Assembly (NCBI GenBank): GCA_016303195.1
Contig: JAEDMD010000140.1
Coordinates: 1-5,514 of the forward strand
Direction of reading: 5' to 3'
Length of the DNA: 5,514 nt
Source: Oscillospiraceae bacterium
Lineage (GTDB): Bacteria > Bacillota > Clostridia > Oscillospirales > Ruminococcaceae
Below the pieces are notes generated by a model. That model saw only the letters and a list, made by a program, of their open reading frames with translations, was not told the DNA's origin and did not search any database. The position numbers were made by a program, and so were the translations under genes. Below, piece after piece: positions 1-5,514 of this stretch. Each line of letters starts with the position of its first letter. The stretch's first letter is position 1.

Positions 1-19
1 GGGAGGGCTCTGCCCTCCC
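1..19. repeat. Perfect 8-bp inverted repeat (hairpin 1 of 3)
   Basis: GGGAGGGC at 1-8 is exactly complementary to GCCCTCCC at 12-19, leaving a 3-base TCT loop. The element begins at the window edge, so the stem or the whole repeat may extend further left. No T-tract follows, so it is not a terminator by itself. It is the first of three closely spaced hairpins ending in a terminator, and is probably part of the 3' region of a gene outside the window or of a dispersed palindromic repeat. Confidence 0.75.
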
Positions 20-34
20 TCGTACACCCACCCG

Positions 35-57
35 CCAAAGGGATGTGATCCCTTTGG
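35..57. repeat. Perfect 10-bp inverted repeat (hairpin 2 of 3)
   Basis: CCAAAGGGAT at 35-44 pairs perfectly with ATCCCTTTGG at 48-57 around a GTG loop. The following bases are AAACCC, not a T-run, so this is not a classical terminator. I recall stems of this CCAAAGGGA/TCCCTTTGG kind, followed by AAACCC, being common between genes in Ruminococcaceae. That is memory, not a search result. Its function is unknown; transcript-end stabilisation or a REP-like repeat are both possible. Confidence 0.75.
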
Positions 58-68
58 AAACCCAGCGT

Positions 69-97
69 GCGCCTGCGGCGCTTTTTTATATTTTTTT
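69..97 (+). terminator. Rho-independent terminator of an upstream gene
   Basis: GCGCC at 69-73 pairs with GGCGC at 77-81 around a TGC loop. Six Ts follow directly (82-87), and after ATA there are seven more (91-97). The GC-rich stem plus T-tract is the classical intrinsic terminator form for transcription on the + strand. It would end a transcript entering from the left of the window and insulate the copA promoter about 40 bases downstream. Confidence 0.8.
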
Positions 98-137
98 AAA
101 GTAAATGCTGTTGCCGTGTTTAGTTAGCCTCGGTTAA

Positions 138-166
138 TTGACATAATTCTGCCAATTTGCTATACT
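138..166 (+). promoter_or_regulatory. Sigma-A promoter of copA
   Basis: A consensus -35 box TTGACA (138-143) is separated by 17 bases from TATACT (161-166). A TG at 158-159, one base before the -10 box, makes it an extended -10 promoter. A second TATAAT at 166-171 overlaps but would sit 22 bases from the -35 box. Transcription should start near 173, giving a leader of about 25 bases. The 17-bp spacer is normal, so this is not the long-spacer architecture activated by MerR/CueR regulators. I see no CopY box (TACAnnTGTA) and no obvious CsoR operator. Confidence 0.8.
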
Positions 167-185
167 ATAATTAAAATAAGCAAAA

Positions 186-195
186 TGGATGTGAT
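186..195 (+). promoter_or_regulatory. Ribosome binding site that fixes the copA GTG start
   Basis: TGGATGTGAT matches the extended Shine-Dalgarno sequence AGGAGGTGAT at 8 of 10 positions and lies at the proper distance before the GTG at 199. The ATG triplets at 185, 189 and 194 are all out of frame with the protein, so GTG is the only sensible start. It also places the metal-binding GMSCAAC motif at the expected distance from the N terminus. Confidence 0.6.
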
Positions 196-198
196 GTT

Positions 199-2694
199 GT
201 GAAACAATATAATGTAACAGGTATGAGCTGTGCCGCTTGCAGTGCCCGTGTTGAAAAAGCAGTATCAGCAGTTGACGGTGTGACTTCATGTTCCGTCAGT
301 CTGCTGACCAATTCAATGGGTGTCGAGGGTTCAGCAAGCGATGCCGAGATAATAAATGCCGTGAAAAATGCAGGCTACGGCGCTTCTCTGAAAGGCTCTC
401 AGAACTCGGCATCATCCGATGGGGACGCTCTGAAAGATACTGAAACTCCCGCAATGCTCCGCAGACTTGCGGCTTCTGTGGGATTCCTGCTGATACTGAT
501 GTATATTTCTATGGGTCACATGATGCTCGGTCTGCCGCTTCCTTCATTCATGGACGGAAACCACGTAATGATGGGACTTGCCCAGCTTATCCTTGCGGCG
601 ATAGTCATGGTGATAAACCAGAAATTCTTCATAAACGGCTTTAAGGGTCTTATCCACCGCTCGCCGAATATGGACACGCTTGTTGCAATGGGCTCGGCGG
701 CATCGTTCATTTACAGCACTTGGGCGCTTTTCGCAATGACTGACGCTCAGCTAAAAAGCGGCGCTGAGGCGGCGGCAAAGTATATGCACGAATTCTATTT
801 TGAATCTGCGGCAATGATACTCACTCTCATCACTGTCGGAAAAATGCTCGAAGCCCGTTCAAAAGGCAAGACTACCGATGCGCTGAAAGGTCTAATGAAA
901 CTTGCCCCAAAAACCGCCGTGATAGTTTCAGACGGCGAGGAAAGGGAAGTCCCCGTTGAACAGGTCAGCAAGGGCGATATTTTCGTTGTCCGCCCCGGTG
1001 AGAGTATTCCCGTGGACGGGATCATTTTAGAAGGGGAGAGCGCTGTAAATGAAGCCGCACTGACAGGGGAGAGCATCCCTGTTGACAAATCCGCAGGCGA
1101 CGGAGTTTCAGCCGCAACTATCAATCAATCGGGCTTTCTGAAATGTCAGGCTTCAAGAGTAGGTGAGGACACTGCCCTTTCACAGATAATCCGCATGGTC
1201 AGTGATGCCGCCGCTACAAAAGCACCTATCGCAAAAATCGCTGACAAGGTTTCGGGAGTTTTCGTGCCTGCCGTTATCGGTATCGCTCTTGTGACGTTCA
1301 TTATCTGGATGCTCCTCGGCAAAACAGTGGGATTCTCGCTGGCAAGGGCAATTTCCGTTCTTGTTATCAGCTGTCCCTGTGCTCTCGGACTTGCAACACC
1401 CGTGGCGATAATGGTCGGAAACGGTGTCGGCGCTAAGAACGGCATACTTTTCAAGACCGCTGTTTCACTGGAAGAAACAGGAAAGATCCAGATAGTCGCC
1501 CTTGACAAAACAGGTACTATCACCCGTGGCGAACCAACTGTAACTGATATTATCCCGACCGAAAATTCGGATGAAAATGAACTTCTCAGACTTGCATATG
1601 CCCTTGAGCGTAAAAGCGAACATCCTCTTGCAAAGGCTGTTCTGAAATACGGCGAAGAAAAAAATATTCCCGGATCAGAAGCCACGGGATTCAAGGCAGT
1701 TGCAGGCAACGGACTCACGGGAACTGTTGACGGAATGACGGTTGTTGGCGGAAATCTCAGCTTTATATCTGAAAATGCCGTGGTCACGGAAAAGATATCC
1801 GATACAGCGGCAAGGCTTTCCGAAGATGGAAAAACTCCGCTTTTCTTTGCTAAAAACGACGAATTACTGGGAATCATCGCAGTTGCCGATGTTATAAAGG
1901 ATGACAGTCCGCAGGCTGTAAAGGAATTGCAGGATATGGGCATCCATGTTGTAATGCTCACAGGCGACAATGAAAGAACGGCAAATGCCATCGGACGGCA
2001 GGCAGGCGTTGATGAGGTGATCGCAGGTGTGCTTCCTGACGGCAAGGACAGCGTTATCCGCAAGCTGAAGAAAAAAGGCAGAACCGCAATGGTCGGTGAC
2101 GGAATAAACGATGCCCCTGCACTTACCAGTGCCGATATGGGAATTGCTATCGGTGCCGGTGCGGATGTTGCGGTAGATGCCGCAGATGTGGTGCTGATGA
2201 AAAGCAGACTCAGCGATGTTCCTGCGGCAATACGTCTTAGCAGGGCAACTTTGCGGAATATCCGCCAGAACCTTTTCTGGGCATTTATATATAATATCAT
2301 CGGCATCCCGCTTGCGGCAGGACTTTACGGCTTGAAGCTGAATCCTATGTTCGGAGCAGCGGCAATGAGTCTGTCCAGCTTTTTCGTGGTGACCAATGCA
2401 CTGAGGCTGAATTTCTTCAAAGTCCATGACAGTTCACATGATAAAAAGACAGCTAATGTACTGAATGAAACAAACGGCGAAAATTCGGAAAAAACCGTCC
2501 ATATCAAAGGGATGATGTGCGGTCACTGCGAGGCTCGTGTCAAAAAGGCTCTGGAATCGCTCAGCGGTGTGGATGAAGCAGTCGTCAGTCATGAAAATGG
2601 GACTGCTGTTCTCGAAATATCGGGAAATGTGGACAACAAGGCCATCAAAAAGGCTGTAACCGATGCAGGATATAAATTTATCAAGGCAGAATGA
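199..2694 (+). CDS. copA: Copper-exporting P1B-1 type ATPase with N- and C-terminal HMA domains
   Basis: This inner-membrane pump uses ATP to expel Cu(I) from the cytoplasm. The 831-residue protein is complete. In order it shows an N-terminal HMA domain (1-64, CAAC at 11-14), two leading helices (about 90-112 and 123-142) joined by a Met/His-rich outer loop, two more helices (about 158-180, 199-217), the actuator domain with TGE (289-291), the ion-path helix with CPC (392-394), the phosphorylation motif DKTGT (Asp436), the nucleotide-domain SEHPLA (473-478), TGD (588-590), GDGIND (633-638) and two final helices. Tyr698-Asn699 and MSLSS (723-727), together with CPC, are the signature of Cu(I) rather than Zn/Cd pumps. 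A second HMA domain (766-831, CGHC at 774-777) follows a polar linker. It has its own promoter and terminator, and no csoR, copY or separate copZ lies in the window. Silver transport is a common side activity. Family identity is very secure; the metal is inferred from motifs. Confidence 0.97.
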   Translation: MKQYNVTGMSCAACSARVEKAVSAVDGVTSCSVSLLTNSMGVEGSASDAEIINAVKNAGYGASLKGSQNSASSDGDALKDTETPAMLRRLAASVGFLLILMYISMGHMMLGLPLPSFMDGNHVMMGLAQLILAAIVMVINQKFFINGFKGLIHRSPNMDTLVAMGSAASFIYSTWALFAMTDAQLKSGAEAAAKYMHEFYFESAAMILTLITVGKMLEARSKGKTTDALKGLMKLAPKTAVIVSDGEEREVPVEQVSKGDIFVVRPGESIPVDGIILEGESAVNEAALTGESIPVDKSAGDGVSAATINQSGFLKCQASRVGEDTALSQIIRMVSDAAATKAPIAKIADKVSGVFVPAVIGIALVTFIIWMLLGKTVGFSLARAISVLVISCPCALGLATPVAIMVGNGVGAKNGILFKTAVSLEETGKIQIVALDKTGTITRGEPTVTDIIPTENSDENELLRLAYALERKSEHPLAKAVLKYGEEKNIPGSEATGFKAVAGNGLTGTVDGMTVVGGNLSFISENAVVTEKISDTAARLSEDGKTPLFFAKNDELLGIIAVADVIKDDSPQAVKELQDMGIHVVMLTGDNERTANAIGRQAGVDEVIAGVLPDGKDSVIRKLKKKGRTAMVGDGINDAPALTSADMGIAIGAGADVAVDAADVVLMKSRLSDVPAAIRLSRATLRNIRQNLFWAFIYNIIGIPLAAGLYGLKLNPMFGAAAMSLSSFFVVTNALRLNFFKVHDSSHDKKTANVLNETNGENSEKTVHIKGMMCGHCEARVKKALESLSGVDEAVVSHENGTAVLEISGNVDNKAIKKAVTDAGYKFIKAE

Positions 2695-2767
2695 TATAGC
2701 GGTTTATGCCATCTGTTGCTGATCTATATTTGAAAATACTCGTTGCTAAATGAAATATTAATGCAGG

Positions 2768-2789
2768 GGACCGCCTTTGGCGGTCCTTA
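2768..2789 (+). terminator. Terminator after copA
   Basis: GGACCGCC at 2768-2775 pairs perfectly with GGCGGTCC at 2779-2786 around a TTT loop, followed by TTATTATTA. The stem is strong but the T-tract is interrupted by As, so termination may be incomplete. It lies 73 bases after the copA stop, which makes copA a single-gene transcript separate from the recombinase gene. Confidence 0.8.
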
Positions 2790-2833
2790 TTATTACAGAA
2801 TTATTGATTTGCGTGTGCATTATCCGAAAATAC

Positions 2834-2862
2834 TTGAATCTGCCACAGGAAAGTGGTATAAT
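2834..2862 (+). promoter_or_regulatory. Promoter of the tyrosine recombinase gene
   Basis: TTGAAT (2834-2839) and a perfect TATAAT (2857-2862) are 17 bases apart, with a TG at 2854-2855 giving an extended -10 element. Another TATAAT lies at 2866-2871. The predicted start near 2869 leaves a leader of about 130 bases before the ATG at 3001. That is long for such a gene, and it contains the large inverted repeat at 2886-2917. Confidence 0.75.
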
Positions 2863-2885
2863 AGCTATAATGAATGTGATGGATA

Positions 2886-2917
2886 AAGTTGCACCAAATG
2901 TAAGTTTGGTGCAACTT
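2886..2917. repeat. Perfect 13-6-13 inverted repeat in the recombinase leader
   Basis: AAGTTGCACCAAA (2886-2898) is the exact reverse complement of TTTGGTGCAACTT (2905-2917), with TGTAAG between them. It lies just after the predicted transcription start and 83 bases before the recombinase start codon. No T-run follows (CGACTAATA), so it is not an intrinsic terminator. Two 13-bp arms around a 6-bp centre resemble tyrosine-recombinase core sites, where arms of 11-13 bp flank a 6-8 bp strand-exchange region. It could equally be a repressor operator or an mRNA leader hairpin. The repeat itself is certain; its role is inference. Confidence 0.85.
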
Positions 2918-2932
2918 CGACTAATACCGACC

Positions 2933-2964
2933 CACATATGCTGTCCACATCACATATCGGCTGT
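2933..2964 (+). repeat. Imperfect direct repeat CACATAT(n)CTGT
   Basis: CACATATGCTGT (2933-2944) is followed 18 bases on by CACATATCGGCTGT (2951-2964), two copies differing by a two-base insertion. The second copy also supplies GGCTGT (2959-2964), which can pair with ACAGCC (2975-2980) as a weak 6-bp hairpin just before the recombinase ribosome binding site. These may be protein-binding half sites or chance similarity. Confidence 0.35.
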
Positions 2965-3000
2965 ATCCCATAAAACAGCCATTTCAGAAAGGATCATCAC

Positions 3001-3987
3001 ATGAATAATTACAACAACAGCGGAAACCCTGAATTTCTCAATGAATATCTTGTTCATCTCAGACTGGTACAGCTTCTTTCGGAGCGATCAATTCAAGGTT
3101 ATTATGAGGACATCAGAATGTTTCTGAGATATGTCCATCAGGATCGGAATGATATCGACTGTGACATTGAAGATATTGATATCTCGGATTTTCCACGTGA
3201 AAAGCTGCGTGACATTACCGTGACGGATATTTATAATTTTATATTTTATGTGTCCGATGAGCGCCATAACAGCGATAAAGCCCGTTACAGGAAAATTTCA
3301 TCGCTGAGGAGTTTTTTTAAGTATCTTGAAAAAGTCACTCATGTCATCGACAAAGACCCCACAAGAGATCTGGATGTTCCTGTGCCGAAAAAATCACTGC
3401 CGAAGTTTCTTTCTCTTAGTGAGAGTATGCGGCTTTTGGCGGCATCTGACAGTTCCGATTCAAAGCGTGATTACTGCATTATTACGCTGTTTCTCAACTG
3501 TGGAGTGCGTCTGAGCGAACTTGTGGGCATGAATATCAAGGACATTGATTTTACCGAGAACCGAATGAAAGTTCTGGGCAAAGGCAGCAAAGAACGTATG
3601 GTCTATCTGAATGACGCCTGCATTGATGCGCTGAATAAATACCTTGAGATACGCACTGCCGACCCTAAGGCACAGCTTGAACCTGCACTGTTTATAAGCA
3701 ATCAGCGCAAACGCATCTCAAAGCGCCGTGTACAGCAGATCGTTGAAAATACCCTGACTGCCGCAGGACTTGACGGAAAAGGCATAACCACGCACAAACT
3801 GCGTCATACTGCGGCTACACTTATGTATCAGTACGGCGATGCGGATGTTCTGACGCTGAAAGAGCTTCTCGGCCATGCAAATGTTGCTACAACAGAGATA
3901 TACACCCATCTGAGCAACGAAAGTGTACGTAATGCGGTGGAAAGCAATCCCCTTGCGAAAATAAAGTCCTCCGACGATGAAGAATAA
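3001..3987 (+). CDS. Tyrosine site-specific recombinase, XerC/XerD-like
   Basis: This cytoplasmic DNA recombinase cuts and rejoins paired target sites through a covalent phosphotyrosine. The 328-residue protein has an N-terminal SAM-like core-binding domain (about 10-115, with the typical ERSIQGYYEDIRMFLRY segment and SSLRSFFKYL) and a C-terminal catalytic domain (about 135-318). The catalytic set is complete: Arg170 in CGVRLSEL, Lys194 in GKGSKER, His265 and Arg268 in HKLRH, His292 in LLGH, and nucleophile Tyr301 in TTEIYTH. AAAGGA at 2988-2993 is a good ribosome binding site 7 bases before the ATG. XerC and XerD are usually near 300 residues; the extra length is partly an acidic insert near 48-68. 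It resembles a conserved clostridial Xer-like protein I recall, so chromosome dimer resolution is plausible. No phage or transposon genes accompany it. An orphan integrase or DNA-inversion enzyme is the alternative, so I give no gene symbol. Confidence 0.93.
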   Translation: MNNYNNSGNPEFLNEYLVHLRLVQLLSERSIQGYYEDIRMFLRYVHQDRNDIDCDIEDIDISDFPREKLRDITVTDIYNFIFYVSDERHNSDKARYRKISSLRSFFKYLEKVTHVIDKDPTRDLDVPVPKKSLPKFLSLSESMRLLAASDSSDSKRDYCIITLFLNCGVRLSELVGMNIKDIDFTENRMKVLGKGSKERMVYLNDACIDALNKYLEIRTADPKAQLEPALFISNQRKRISKRRVQQIVENTLTAAGLDGKGITTHKLRHTAATLMYQYGDADVLTLKELLGHANVATTEIYTHLSNESVRNAVESNPLAKIKSSDDEE

Positions 3988-3994
3988 ACCACTC

Positions 3995-4022
3995 CCCTGC
4001 TATTTATTTTAATATGTTAACA
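3995..4022 (+). other. Possible dif-like Xer recombination site
   Basis: This 28-base stretch begins 8 bases after the recombinase stop codon. Aligned by hand with the Firmicutes dif consensus as I remember it, it matches about 18 of 28 positions. The right arm (4012-4022, containing TATGTTAAC) is the better half at about 9 of 11; the left arm and centre are poor. The palindrome ATGTTAACAT at 4014-4023 overlaps it. AT-rich intergenic DNA can give such matches by chance, so this is only a candidate, noted because single-recombinase Xer systems often have their site beside the gene. Confidence 0.25.
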
Positions 4023-4032
4023 TTACTTATGG

Positions 4033-4061
4033 TTGCAAATCCCATTAAAATGTAGTATAAT
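4033..4061 (+). promoter_or_regulatory. Promoter of the asnB-type gene
   Basis: TTGCAA (4033-4038) and a perfect TATAAT (4056-4061) are 17 bases apart. Transcription should begin near 4068, giving a leader of about 30 bases, too short for a T-box or other riboswitch. No intrinsic terminator hairpin separates the recombinase gene from this promoter, so some read-through into asnB is possible. Confidence 0.75.
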
Positions 4062-4098
4062 TATTCAGGCAGAAAAATTTATCGAAGGGAAGATTTTT

Positions 4099-5514
4099 AT
4101 GTGCGGAATCGTTGGTTTTACCAATACTGCGGACAATGCTGATAAGATAATCGAAGATATGATGGACAGGATACGTCACAGAGGCCCTGATGCATCGGGA
4201 AAATATGTTGACGGAGATATCGCTCTCGGACACCGCCGACTCAGTATTATAGATGTCAGCGCATCGGGCGATCAGCCTATCTATAATGAGGACAGCTCAC
4301 TTGTTATCGTTTTCAACGGCGAGATATACAACTATAAGGACATTCGTGAGGATCTGGTCAGAGCAGGACACAGCTTCAGGACTAATACCGACACGGAAGT
4401 TCTCATTCACGGATACGAGGAATATGGCACAAAACTGCTGAACAAGCTGAGAGGTATGTTTTCCTTCGTTATCTGGGACAAAAACAAGAAAGAGCTTTTC
4501 GGTGCCCGTGATTTCTTCGGCATAAAGCCAATGTATTACGCACGTATGGGAAATACCTTCATGTTCGGCTCGGAGATAAAGAGCTTCCTTGCTCATCCCG
4601 ATTTCAATAAGGAACTGAACACTTCCGTTCTGGAGAGCTATCTCACTTTCCAGTACTCCCCTACTTATGAGACTTTCTTCAAGAATGTCTATAAACTTCC
4701 GCCTGCTCATTATTTCCTTTATTCCAACGGAAATTTTGAAATGAAGCGCTACTGGGATGTGAATTTTGAAGCTGACGATGCACCGTCGCTCGATGACTGG
4801 GTGGAACGTATTTCCGACACCTTCCACAACTCTGTTGAAGCCCATAAAATAGCTGATGTTGAAGTCGGTTCATTCCTTTCCAGCGGAGTTGATTCAAGCT
4901 ATGTTGCCGCAGTTGCGGATGTTGACAAGACTTTCACCGTAGGATTCGGAAACGATGAGAAATACAACGAGATCGGCTGGGCAAAGAATTTCTCAAAGGC
5001 TATCGGCAAGGAGAATACCAGCAAGGTGATCTCTCCCGAAGAATACTGGAACAGCATCTCAATGATACAGTACCACATGGATGAACCGCTTGCCGATCCG
5101 TCGGCTGTTGCGCTGTATTTCGTGTGCAATATCGCATCCGACAAGCTGAAAGTCGTTCTTTCGGGCGAGGGCGCTGACGAGATATTCGGCGGCTATAATG
5201 TTTACAGCGACCCCAATGGTACGGTTTATGACAGACTCCCACGTTCGGTAAAGCGTGGAGTACGCTATATCGCTGAAAAACTCCCTGCAAAGCGTGGCGT
5301 GAACTTCTTCGTCCGCAAGGGCAAGGATGTTGAGGAAAGATTCATCGGCAATGCCTATATGTTCACTCCTGCCGAGAGAAAGGATCTTCTGAAAATAAAA
5401 ACAGCCGCTCCCGACCCGATGTCCATTACAAAACCTTTCTACAACAGGGTCAGGGGCAAGGACGATGTTACAAAGATGCAGTATCTTGACCTGCACCTCT
5501 GGATGGCAGGAGAT
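4099..5514 (+). CDS. asnB: Glutamine-hydrolysing asparagine synthetase, partial (right edge)
   Basis: The enzyme makes asparagine from aspartate, glutamine and ATP in the cytoplasm, releasing glutamate, AMP and pyrophosphate. The first 472 residues are present with no stop; the family is usually about 600-630 residues, so roughly the last quarter is missing. The N-terminal glutaminase domain (2-about 210) begins with the nucleophile Cys2 in MCGIVGF and has RHRGPD (26-31), Arg47, NGE (73-75) and Asp98. The synthetase domain (from about 235) has the pyrophosphate loop SSGVDSS (261-267), SGEGADE (355-361) and FGGY (363-366). In the loop, Ser262 replaces the first glycine of the usual SGGxDSS. 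The start is set by Cys2, which must follow the initiator Met, and by AGGGA at 4086-4090, 8 bases upstream. Biosynthetic asparagine synthetase is the best reading, but members of this family also amidate other substrates, and the visible part cannot exclude that. Confidence 0.94.
   Translation, partial: MCGIVGFTNTADNADKIIEDMMDRIRHRGPDASGKYVDGDIALGHRRLSIIDVSASGDQPIYNEDSSLVIVFNGEIYNYKDIREDLVRAGHSFRTNTDTEVLIHGYEEYGTKLLNKLRGMFSFVIWDKNKKELFGARDFFGIKPMYYARMGNTFMFGSEIKSFLAHPDFNKELNTSVLESYLTFQYSPTYETFFKNVYKLPPAHYFLYSNGNFEMKRYWDVNFEADDAPSLDDWVERISDTFHNSVEAHKIADVEVGSFLSSGVDSSYVAAVADVDKTFTVGFGNDEKYNEIGWAKNFSKAIGKENTSKVISPEEYWNSISMIQYHMDEPLADPSAVALYFVCNIASDKLKVVLSGEGADEIFGGYNVYSDPNGTVYDRLPRSVKRGVRYIAEKLPAKRGVNFFVRKGKDVEERFIGNAYMFTPAERKDLLKIKTAAPDPMSITKPFYNRVRGKDDVTKMQYLDLHLWMAGD

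Noticed and set aside
1..198. Possible riboswitch or regulator gene upstream of copA
   Set aside because: No regulator reading frame fits in 198 bases, and the predicted copA leader is only about 25 bases. The hairpins lie before the promoter, so they are not in the copA transcript.
1146..2427. Long open frames on the - strand opposite copA (386 and 187 codons)
   Set aside because: They lie entirely opposite a well-conserved ATPase, have low-complexity Ser/Ala/Pro-rich or patternless translations, and match no family. They are shadows of copA codon bias.
2764..2789. T-box-like string before the hairpin (AGGGGACCGCC)
   Set aside because: It resembles the T-box antiterminator motif only superficially, lies after a gene rather than before an amino-acid gene, and is fully explained by the terminator stem.
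2919..2931. GACTAATACCGAC occurs in the recombinase leader and again inside asnB (4380-4392)
   Set aside because: A single shared 13-mer in a window of this size is plausible by chance. The asnB copy encodes conserved residues (TNTDTE region), and flanking similarity is slight.
2777..3004. A 75-codon open frame, or a shorter 44-codon part from the ATG at 2870, ending in an ATGA overlap with the recombinase start
   Set aside because: The long form starts inside the copA terminator loop and runs through the promoter. The short form has no ribosome binding site and no recognisable protein features. The ATG at 2870 falls near the predicted transcription start, so a leaderless leader peptide is just conceivable, but nothing supports it.
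4297..5496. Open frames on the - strand opposite asnB
   Set aside because: The + strand encodes a continuous asparagine synthetase with all its motifs through this stretch; the reverse frames have no recognisable domains.

Overview
The window reads as chromosomal DNA from a moderate-GC anaerobic Firmicute, most likely a Ruminococcus-type member of the Oscillospiraceae. This rests on codon choice, on the closeness of the tyrosine recombinase to clostridial Xer-like proteins as I remember them, and on the style of the intergenic hairpins. No 16S or other phylogenetic marker is present, so the assignment is an inference. All three genes lie on the + strand. Each has its own well-formed sigma-A type promoter with a 17-bp spacer, so they look like three separate transcription units rather than one operon.

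Layout: positions 1-97 hold three consecutive hairpins, the last a Rho-independent terminator that probably ends a gene left of the window. Positions 138-195 hold a strong promoter and ribosome binding site for copA (199-2694, GTG start). CopA is a complete P1B-1 copper-exporting ATPase of 831 residues with a heavy-metal-associated (HMA) domain at both ends. A terminator hairpin follows at 2768-2789. The gap 2695-3000 carries that terminator, a promoter at 2834-2862, a perfect inverted repeat with 13-bp arms and a 6-bp centre (2886-2917), and imperfect CACATAT/CTGT repeats. Next is a 328-residue tyrosine recombinase of the XerC/D type (3001-3987) with all catalytic residues. The short gap 3988-4098 holds a weakly dif-like stretch and the promoter of a glutamine-dependent asparagine synthetase (asnB type, from 4099), which runs off the right edge after 472 codons.

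The genes do not form an obvious pathway: copper detoxification, site-specific recombination and asparagine (or related amide) synthesis. The part most worth a second look is the recombinase with its flanks. The 13-6-13 inverted repeat in its leader has the geometry of a tyrosine-recombinase core site, and a dif-like sequence sits just downstream. Together they suggest a single-recombinase Xer system lying beside its own target site, or a recombinase that regulates its own promoter. The sequence alone does not prove either. I see no CRISPR array, tRNA, rRNA, insertion sequence or clear sign of recent horizontal transfer.
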